The notes beneath the pieces were generated by a model. The model was not told the DNA's origin, did not search any database, and saw nothing but the letters and a program-made list of their open reading frames with translations. A program made the position numbers and the translations under genes. From Smallanthus sonchifolius (taxonomy: Eukaryota > Streptophyta > Magnoliopsida > Asterales > Asteraceae), in assembly GCA_023525975.1 (NCBI GenBank), contig CM042034.1:62012279-62076278 (forward strand): a DNA stretch of 64,000 nucleotides. The letters are read 5' to 3'. This document shows positions 55,671 to 64,000 of this stretch, piece by piece (within the stretch, counting starts at the first letter, position 1; every line of letters starts with the position of its first letter).

Positions 55671-56714
55671 ATTGACGATATTCTGATCGTTCGTGACTTT
55701 CTGGAAGTTTTTCCTGAAGATCTACCTGGTCTTCCACCTCACCGTCAAGTCGAATTTCAAATTGATCTTGCACCCAGAACTGCGCCTATTGCTCGAGCAC
55801 CGTATAGACTTGCACCTAGTGAGTTACAGGAGTTATCTACACAACTACAAGAGTTGTTAAATAAGGAATTCATCTGACCTAGCTCATTGCCATGGGGAGC
55901 TCCAATCTTATTCGTCAAGAAGAAATATGGAACTTTCCGTATGTGCATCGATTACCGTGAGCTGAACAAAGTGACGATAAAGAATCATTATCCGCTACCT
56001 CATATTGATGATCTGTTTGACCAACTTCAAGGATCAAGTTTCTATTCAAAGATCGATCTTAGGTCCAGTTATCATCAGCTAAGAGTCCGAGACGAAGACA
56101 TCTCTAAAACTGCATTCAAAACTCGGTACGGCCATTATGAGTTTTTGGTCATGCCATTCGGATTAACCTACACACCCGCGGTGTTCGTGGATCTTATGAA
56201 CCGTGTTTGTAAACTATACCTTGATCAATTCTTCATCGTGTTTATTAACGACATCCTCGTCTATTCTAAGAGCAATGGAGAACATGAGTAGCATTTAAGT
56301 TTAATTTTGGAACTATTGAAGCAAGAACAATTTTATGCCAAATTCACCAAATGGGAATTTTTGATTCGCGAAGTTTAATTCCTTGGGCATGTATCAACGA
56401 GAAGGGAATACATGTCGATCCAGCTAAAGTAGAAGCCATCAAGAAATGGGCGGCACCAATGAATCTAACGGAAATGCGACAATTTTTGGGATTGGTTGGC
56501 TACTACCGCCGATTCATCGAAGGATTCTCAAAGATCGCTCAACCTCTCACTGCTCAAAAGGGTAAACCCTACAACTCGAGCGAAACTCAAGAGTCCGCAT
56601 TTCAACTGCTGAAGTAGAAACTCTGTAGTGCACCCATCCTATCTCTTCCCGATGGAACAGACGACTTCATAGTGTATTGCGATGCCTCCATTCAAGGTCT
56701 TGGCTATGGGTTAA
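55671..56714 (+). pseudogene. Reverse transcriptase of Gypsy F, cut by G
   Basis: Linker [20 protein letters not shown], then RT blocks [45 protein letters not shown]. The catalytic site reads [10 protein letters not shown] (about 56240-56269): the first Asp of the pair is Asn, so RT is dead. A TGA precedes PSSLPWG, a TAG ends the fingers-palm at 56289, and frameshifts follow near 56378. RNase H begins (DASIQGLGYGLM) and is cut at 56714 by the LTR of G. Confidence 0.92.
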
Positions 56715-58655
56715 TGTGACATCCCGAAAATCCGTAAGTTATTGGTTCGGGTTAGTAGATGACCCGGATTGATATTTAACGGAATAAAGAGCAAGTTTGG
56801 TGGTGCATAGGGAGTTTTAACGACGTTAAATTACCAAGTTGTTGTTGTAATCCTAACTCGAGACTCAATACGCACGGAATAGAACTTGACGGACCCGGAT
56901 GTAATTGTTGATGGTATTTAATCAACCTATAGGAAACCCTAAGCCATTCTCGGCTAGGTGTGTACCCGACGGCAGGGAAGGGGTGCGGAGCTAGGAGTTG
57001 CCGGAAAAAAAGGAGGAGCACGGTGGTCTAGCGGTGAGCGTGTGGCGGTCTTGAACGGAATGCTATACATCAAATCAAGGTACTCCTCACTTAATCTGTG
57101 TTCGTATCTTTCGTATTGTTTGCTTGTGTTGCATGGAACCCGTTTAGGTTTTTATTAGATATTGGCCGAGAGCAATGGATGGAGGAGGAGCGGATATGGT
57201 GTTGGCCGGCTGTGGTAGTGGCGACGATGGTGAGTGGAGGCGGGTAACGGTGTCCGACGGCCAGCAGAGGCATGGGGGATGTGCGGCAGGAACGTCCTAA
57301 AGGGGGAAAGAAAAGGAGGGAGTGACTAGTAACGCCAACGACTTCAGGGATGGTTGGAAATTATGACAGTGGCGGGTTGAGGTGCTGACGGTCGCGAGAA
57401 GGGCTGTTGTGGTGATGTTTCATGGCGACGGACGGTGGAGGGAGTAATAGAGTAGTATTCGGTTAAGGTTTCTCGTGGCTAGCAAGACGATGAGTAACCG
57501 AGGGTGGTACGGGGTTACGGGTGCGACAGTAACGCACGGCGGATGCCGCTTGGTGGTGATGCATGGTGGAGGAGGTACGTGGTGGTGAGGCCGGGTATCG
57601 GTAACAGTAGCAAGTTAGGGTTTGCATGAGTAGGTACGTGCAAGTACGTACATGCATGGGATGGAACTAATTTCGGGTTCTATGTGGGTCAAGGACGACC
57701 TGGTACGTGTATCCATTGAGCTAAGGGTCGGTGATTCGACGAGACGAGTGGTTGAGACTAAGAGCAGAGTTTATATTTTGTACATTATTTTACGTATGCT
57801 TAGGATGTGTTCTGTTCACGTGATAGAACGTTTGATAGGTTTTGGGTCCGAGCGTGCACGGATAAGTTGCGGAACAAGGACTGAGACTCTGCGTAATTGG
57901 TGAGTTTCTAATCTTCTTCTTAAATGTTTTTAATGTTTTGGGGCTATCGTACATACTTTCATGAGGTGTTAATATATTTAATCATGTTAAGGGTTTCGGG
58001 TTCTAATCCGATGTGTTTTTGAAATAAAACAAGTATTAAGGAATCATAGGGTCTATGGTGTGTCCATGGGAATGTGATAGCTAGACTTACGTGTTATGAA
58101 TGTGTGACGTGTTAAGTGTTGATCAGGGGGAGTCGGGCTTTAACCTAAATGCTTATGATTTCATTTGGGTATATGTTGTTCTAGTTTCATGTGCGAGGTA
58201 CAGGTCTAGTTAATGAGTCATGTATATGATGTGTGATATTATGTGCTTTATATTTGTATAACGTGTTTGCCTCGTTGTCTATATGACATAGAAAACAGGA
58301 TTTGTGAATGATGAGGTCCTTTGGGAAGTCACCAACAGTGTCATGTATTTAACAGGTTAATGATGAGTTCAGAGTGAGTCGATCGCCCTGACGAGGGTAA
58401 CCCTGGTGAGGGTGCGGTGACGAGGTATGTGTTTACGTGTATATGTACATGTGAGTTGGATTGCATGCAAACTTTGAGATATATTTACTATGTATGTGAT
58501 TATATTAATGTGGCGATGAATAGTGTGACGTGTAGAAAATATTATGGTACGTAGTGTTAGATTGACGAATGTATCATTATTGTGACGCGACGTGTATAGT
58601 TGTTGTGTCAGTTAATTGAGAAAGTTATGAGATGCTTATGCTTATATCTCAAGAA
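56715..58655 (+). repeat. 5' LTR of Gypsy G (right end not located)
   Basis: The first 590 bp match 59818-60403. Further right it parallels the minus-strand solo LTR I (TGGTGAGTTTC, TCCTTTGGGAAGTCACCAA, CACCCTCACC-type phrases), so the LTR reaches at least about 58450 and perhaps 58655. GC-rich frames at 57091-57657 lie in its leader and are not genes. Confidence 0.65.
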
Positions 58656-59800
58656 TTCGGAGCACGAAACCAATGGGTGGAGCTGTGAGAGTTGACGATG
58701 AAAGAGTTACTTGGACGCTTGATCAGAGATAGTCGTGACGTGATCACGATGGAGACGCTGAAGATTCTAGCAAGAGGAAATTGAGGTGACGAAAGGATAC
58801 CCATGGAATACGCTCTTTATAGTGAGTTCCGCCTAGGTGAGATACAAGAGGAGTGGAAATAATTACTCTGAACGAGGCCAGGGGTGGCTGAAGCTTGTGG
58901 TAAGATGGACTTCAAGTTTTTACTTGACGGAGGAGATGCGGACGTTAATCATGCGATAATGATAGAGCAACAATAAGGAAAGCAGGATTCAGGAGGGATA
59001 AGTGTAGGATTGCACACAACTGACTGGAAAAGGAACGCATACCACGATAAATATATGACTAGTTTAAGGCAGTCCTCTTAAGACCATCAAGTGAAGCGAA
59101 TGCTTTGCTTCTGAGGCGGGCGTGTTGGTGATGTGGACTTTTGGGACTCAATGGGAATTGATGATTATAACTATAGTCTGGAGTATTATGGGCTTACTTA
59201 AGGAGCGTATTGATCACGTATTAACAAAATAAAGGAATATCATGGTAGGGTAATTTTGTGAGAACTAGTGTAGCTTGGCACAAGCTCTTAGAGGCCATCC
59301 GAGGAAGGCAGACGTATCACACTATGATGGAAGACAGTGGCGCCTGAATTTGGAGAAGTCATCACTAGATGGCAATTAGAGTATTAGACGATATGGACGG
59401 CAAATGATCCAAATAATGAAAATCAAGGAACCCTACTTGGGTATGACCGTCGAAATGACAAGATCACTTGAGATTATAAAAAGAAGTGACATCATGTATG
59501 GTGTGAGTGGATCAAGAAGTGCAATAAGTAAGCGACTAATTGACAGTGTTGGGCCATAAGGGTAAAGGATAAGAAACGAGGGAATGCGTTGGAGGAATCA
59601 ACAAGTCCCAAGAACGAAATCGGGAAGTGAAGAAGATTTCTTTGGACACAAGGGGCGGTGGTCGAAATGCTAAGAAAATAAACAGTTTAGTAAATGGTGC
59701 AAGTAAGGGTTTGTCACCAAATGGATTTGGTGCACGTTTGAGAATGGGAGGATGTGTTGGATTGGTTTGTACCAACACGGGATTCGAGAACGAATCCTCT
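58656..59800 (+). other. Interior of Gypsy G, no coding
   Basis: About 1.1 kb, purine-rich on the plus strand, with no gag or pol motif in six frames. A small frame at 59627-59875 reads across the PPT into the LTR and is not a gene. It may be a non-autonomous interior or a heavily deleted one. Confidence 0.5.
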
Positions 59801-59817
59801 TTTAAGGGGGCTAGACT
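59800..59817 (+). other. Polypurine tract of Gypsy G
   Basis: TTTTAAGGGGGCTAGACT immediately before the LTR start. Confidence 0.88.
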
Positions 59818-60403
59818 TGTAACATCCCGAAAATCCGTAAGTCAGTGGTTCGGGTTAGTAGATGACCCGGATTGATATTTAACGTAATAAAGAGCAAGTT
59901 TGGTGGTGCATAGGGAGTTTTAACGACATTAAATTACCAAGTTGTTGTTGTAATCCTAACTCGAGACTCAATACGCGCGGAATAGAACTTGAGCGACCCG
60001 AATGTAATTGTTGATGGTATTTAATCAACCTATAGGAAACCCTAAGCCATTCTTGGCTAGGTGTGTACCCGACGGCATAGAAGGGGTGCGGAGGAAGGCG
60101 TCGCCGGAAAAAGAGGAGGAGCACGGTGGTCTAGCGGTGGTCGCGTGTCGGTCTTGAACAGAAAGCTACACATCAAATCAAGGTACTCCTCTCTTAATCT
60201 ATGTTCGTATCTTTCGTATTGTTTGCTTGTGTTGCATGGAGACTCGTTTAGGGTTTGATTAGATGTTGGCCGAGAGCAATGGATGGAGGAGGAGCGGAGG
60301 TGGTGTTGGTCGGCTGCGGTAGTGGCGACAAAGGAGAGTGGTGGCGGGTGACGGTGTCCGACGACTCGCAGAGGCATGGGTGATGTGCGGCAGGAACGGC
60401 CAA
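59818..60403 (+). repeat. 3' LTR of Gypsy G, truncated
   Basis: Matches the first 590 bp of the 5' LTR with few changes. The match ends near GGCAGGAACGGCCAAAAG. The sequence right of it is Copia gag. Confidence 0.85.
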
Positions 60404-60404
60404 A

Positions 60405-62401
60405 AGAAGGAGACTGGAAAATCTGGTCCGGGAGTTGCACTATTTTTTTGTGATGGTCAAGATAATTCAACTGAGAATATATCTAGTTTTTCATATCAGA
60501 CTGGATTCTCTGCTAATACATCAAATTCAACATCTAGATAACAGAATCCAAATTCACATCATGTGAATCAAAGGGTTGCTGATGATTATCTGGCAATGTT
60601 TTCTTCCTTTATGGCTTCATATGAAAACTTTATTGGTGGGAAGATTCATGATCCTGACGTAATTGAAGAGGATTTTCATCAAATTGATCCAGTTGATTTG
60701 GAAGAAATGAATATTCAGTGGAATATGGCCATGCTGATGAGACAAGCAAAGGACTTTCTAAAGAAAACTGGTAGAAAGTATATTGGATCAAATATTCGAA
60801 TAAGAATGAGATTTGATAAAACTAAAGTTCGTTGTTACAATTGTCAAGAATATGGTCATTTTGCCAAGGATTGTGTCAAGCCAAAAGTTGAATTTGACTC
60901 TCTGAAAAAGAATAACAATTATCAGAGTAATAGAAATCAACCACATGGATCTACTTGATCTGGAAATTCAGCTCATGCTTCAACATCATCTGCTTTGGTT
61001 GCTCAAAATAATGACAATTATGATTGGGGCATTCATATAGAAGATCTAGTTGGTGTTGTAAGTCAAGCATTTGTGGCAGAAATTCATTCTGAAAATTCTG
61101 AAGAAACATCTGATGATGATAGTTTAAGTGATGGTGAAAGTTCAAAGAGTGTTGAAGATAGTCAAAATACGACATCAGAAGAAAGCATTGAGATTGAAAA
61201 AGTTGCCGTAAATAATGTTGAACCTGAGGTTTCTTCTGAATCAAATGCATCTAAAGATGAGATTGTGTTGACTACAAGATCTCCTGATATGTCCGACGAT
61301 ATTCCAATTGCTAAAGTTTTCATGGCCGACATGTCAGATCCTTCAAAGGTACAAGACACTATCTGTAATATCTATTGTTCTAATTGTGTTTTTGTGAAGG
61401 ATAAAATGATGAAAGTCATGGATGACAATACAAACTTAATCTGTGATATGAAATCAATGCATATGGTAAATCAAAAGTTAAAGGGTAATGATATGTTATT
61501 TATTGATCGGATTGAATCACTGAAGAGAGATCTAAATTCTTTGGGGTTGAAGTACAAAGAACAAGCATATCATCTGGATATAGCTTATGTTGAAATTGAG
61601 AAGAGAAATGAAATAGTTGCTGAGAAAAACAAGGAGATTTCTGACAAAGAATCAGAGGTGATCACATTACATCGAAAGCTAGAGAGTTTTGGAAATTCAT
61701 CAATTATGTTGGATTATTTTAATGATAATGCTGATCCTGCTAAGAGAGTTAGAGTTGGATTTGTTCCTCCACCATTCAATGGCAATTATGTGGTTGAACC
61801 AGCAACTATAAATGAAGAGGATATAAATCGAAAGACAGTTCTGAAGGTTAATCTGATGACAGGAGAAGAGATGGTTTATGATTCTGACATTGAAGATGAC
61901 GTGTTTGATGAACAAAAGGTTAAAGGTGTTCTTAAAGAAGTGAAACTTGATGAACCAAAAGTGGTGAAACAAGTTACAAGAGACTGGTGCATTCTAACTG
62001 AGCCTACTGAGGTTGATCAACCAACTATCTCCAAAGTTTTATCTCAAAGTGGTTTTGTTCGTGCTGGTCATATTCTGAAGAAACCAAATATCCCATCCCC
62101 AAAGATTGATCCACCTAAAGTTTCAAGGAATTCAAGTGGTGATTTTTCAAGGAATATTTATGTTCCCAAGAGGAAAGTTGACAGTGGTGCTCAGCCTTCT
62201 GAAGGATATTCATCTGGAAGTTCTTTGACTTCAAGAAAGATTCCTTACTTCAGGGAACATAGGGATAAAAGAGTCTGCTTTCATTGTAATGAAATTGGAC
62301 ACATTATGATAAATTGTCCTTACAAGAACAAAGAGAAGAATCCTATTGTTCAACAAAAAGTCAAACCAAATGTTGTTAAATCACAACCAAAAGTTGTGTA
62401 G
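60405..62401 (+). pseudogene. gag of Copia J
   Basis: Starts in the capsid-distal part (TGKSGPGVALF), a stop at about 60541, then open 60563-60958 with SYENFIGGKIHDPDVIEEDF, FLKKTGRKYIG and knuckle CYNCQEYGHFAKDC (about 60835-60876). TGA at 60957, then 468 open codons (60995-62401): acidic Ser/Glu-rich part, a coiled coil (DRIESLKRDLNSLGL, HLDIAYVEIEKRNEIVAEKN), second knuckle CFHCNEIGHIMINC (about 62277-62318) and Lys-rich end. The TAG at 62399 precedes a 100-codon continuation (62417-62716) with RRRRNKQLKK. Confidence 0.9.
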
Positions 62402-62929
62402 ATTCTGAAAAGATCGTTGGTGGGAAAGCCTACAACTACTCATGTGCAGTATTCTTTAGTGAGGCAATGTGTGCCTACACAACAATTTGCTAAATCCTCT
62501 AGATTTAGGCAAACTGAGAAACAAGTGATTGAAAAACATGTTAAATCTAGACCAGTGTTTGTTCAAACCGGTGTTAGATGTGATGTTGATTTTCAACATT
62601 CATTTGAGAATCCAAAAGTTGGATTTACAAAGAATTCTCAACCTGAGGTCAAACTTTCACGACCACAAAGACGTAGACGAAACAAACAATTAAAAAAAAC
62701 TTATGGAACCAACTGAATCTGATAATGACATTCATGAAAATGTTTTTCCAAAGAACAATAATGTGTCTCCATCAATTAAGCCTGTGTGTGTTAGATCTCA
62801 TGTTTCAAGGGTTGATGATAATGTTAATTGTGAACTCATTGAAGTAGTTTATTTTGATAATTATGGCAGGCCCTAGACCACCATGGCTTGGGTCCCCATT
62901 TCTAATTGATTTCTTTTGTTTATGTAGGG

Positions 62930-63248
62930 GCAACCAAGGAGGACTATCAACAACACATGGTATGTGGATAGTGGTTGTTCTTGACATATGACAAGAAATG
63001 TTTGGTTACTGGAAGATGTTATTAAAATTGATAGCGGTTATGTCGCTTTTGCTGGCAGTAAAGGTGGGTACATGACTAGTCAAGGAACTTTGAAGAATGA
63101 AAAGGTTAAATTTGAGAAAGTAAACTTTGTTGAGCAACTTAAACACAATCTTCTGAGTGTATCTCAAGTATGTGACAAGAAGTTCTCATTCCATTTCAAT
63201 GATGTTGAATGTTATATTTTGAAGCCGGTATTTGTCATTCCTGAATAA
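62930..63248 (+). pseudogene. Protease of Copia J
   Basis: NTWYVDSGCS*HMTRN: active-site Asp-Ser-Gly present, then a TGA where Trp stands in D, so a single G-to-A change. GGYVAFAGSKGG and FVEQLKHNLLSVSQVCDKKF follow. A stop after VIPE at 63246 parts it from integrase. Confidence 0.9.
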
Positions 63249-64000
63249 TGGATTCTTATGAAGGCACCAAGGAGAAATGACACATATGTTTTAGACATGA
63301 GTGTTGCAACGCCAACGGATTCCATTCCAACATGTTTACTCTCAAAGGCGTCTAAATCTGATTATATTCTTTGGCACAGGCGCTCACATCAATTATAGGA
63401 AAATGAATTACTTGGTGAAGAATGATTTGGTTACTTGTGTTCCTATGTTGAAATTTTTCGTCCCTGATGATTGTATACCTTGCAAGAAGGGCAAGCAACA
63501 CAAAAAGTCCCACAAATCCAAGAACATGAATTCAATTGTGAGTTCTTTGGAGCTACTTCATATGGATTGGTTTGGACCAATCAATATTCATAGCATTGGA
63601 GGAAAATCCTATTGCTTTGTGGTAACAGATGATTTCTCTAGATTCTCTTGGGTTAAGTTCTTAGCTTCGAAGGCTGAAACTACAGAGACGGTTCAATATT
63701 TAATCCTTGGATTAGAGAATTTGTGCAAACAGAAGGTCAGGCGAATTAGAAGTGATAATGGTAGTGAGTTAAAAAACAACAAGATGTGTCTTTTTGTTAA
63801 CTAAAAGGAATTCATCATGAATTTAGCGCACCATATGTCCATCAATAGCATGGCTTTGCTGAGCAAAAGAACAAAACTTTAGTTGAAACAGCACGTACAA
63901 TGCTTACAGATTCTAATCTTCCTGTTACTTTTTGGGCTAAGGCTGTGAATACTGTTTGTCATGTCTTGAATAGAGTTCTGACCGTGAAGCGCCATAATAA
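63249..64000 (+). pseudogene. Integrase of Copia J (partial)
   Basis: GAG-preintegrase part with LWHRRSHINYRKMNYL (an apparent short deletion and frame change after LWHR near 63375) and CIPCKKGKQHKK. Catalytic Asp 1 in LELLHMDWFGPIN (Trp for the usual Leu), Asp 2 in RRIRSDNGSELKNN. A frameshift or stop at about 63804 follows; the core continues in another frame (EFSAPYVHQ, ARTMLTDSNLPVTFWAKAVN, CHVLNRVLTVKRHN) to the window end. The Glu region has a stop (HQ*HGFAEQKN). Confidence 0.9.

Larger units (their letters stand above)
56715..60403 (+). mobile_element. Gypsy G, non-coding and truncated
   Basis: An LTR start TGTGACATCCCGAAAATCCG at 56715 is repeated at 59818 (TGTAACATCCCGAAAATCCG), the second copy preceded by a PPT with the chromovirus phrase GATTCGAGAACGAATCC. 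Between them I find no conserved domain and no PBS. The 3' LTR breaks off near 60403 after about 585 bp, directly at gag codons of Copia J. No TSD can be given; GTTAA (56710-56714) is the left flank. Confidence 0.8.
60404..64000 (+). mobile_element. SIRE-like Copia J, 5' truncated, runs off the window
   Basis: Gag, protease and the first part of integrase in SIRE order on the plus strand. The 5' LTR, PBS and gag start are missing. It is a different copy and subfamily from D: the gag is only moderately similar, but motif order and spacing agree. Confidence 0.88.

Noticed and set aside
57091..57903. GC-rich ORFs in the LTR of G, also at 60057-60470
   Set aside because: They sit in LTR leader sequence, are on both strands and differ between the two LTRs.

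Overview
The window is a retrotransposon graveyard from a large plant nuclear genome. I see no credible host gene, rRNA or functional tRNA. The content is Ty3/Gypsy (Tekay-like chromoviruses with a C-terminal chromodomain-type tail) and Ty1/Copia (mostly the SIRE/Maximus lineage with an env-like ORF), plus one MITE. An Asteraceae or similar eudicot is a guess from the style of the LTRs, not a proof.

Left block (1-21146) is a nest four insertions deep. A Copia pol relic (K, 20281-21146) was hit by Copia A (5' LTR cut by the window edge, 3' LTR 18954 to about 20277). A contains a minus-strand solo Gypsy LTR (B', 6130-7833 plus 18672-18934, TSD AATTG/AATCG). B' contains a complete Gypsy element (B, 7834-18666, TSD TTATC). 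The pol gene of B contains another minus-strand solo LTR (C, 11397-13976, TSD GGAAC/CGAAC). Removing each insertion restores its host's continuity.

Middle block (21147-32821) holds an LTR-like region of unresolved identity, a minus-strand solo LTR (I, 23939-26395, perfect TSD GTCTT) inside the LTR of a decayed minus-strand Gypsy (H, pol relics 28640-31830), and about 1 kb of unrecognised repeat. Right block: LTR and pol relics of Gypsy F (32822-33198, then 54439-56714) are split by Gypsy E (33199-54433, perfect TSD AATTC). The 3' LTR of E is split by a complete minus-strand SIRE-type Copia D (40894-53429, two 534-bp LTRs, TSD GTATA/ATATA). F is further cut by a non-coding Gypsy G (56715 to about 60403), which is fused to the gag of another SIRE-like Copia, J, running off the right end.

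All long coding regions are broken by stops, frameshifts, deletions or lost catalytic residues. The most unusual signal is a 19-bp near-palindromic word, GCGTACTTNNNAAGTACGC, repeated with about 33-bp spacing. It occurs in LTRs of Gypsy B and B' and also in the LTRs and internal regions of Copia D. In D it sits 16-17 nt upstream of a TATA box both in the LTR and, a second time, upstream of the env-like ORF, which suggests a second internal promoter. Other LTR families here carry their own, different inverted-repeat words. Gypsy E has a well-formed 97-nt intron inside gag.
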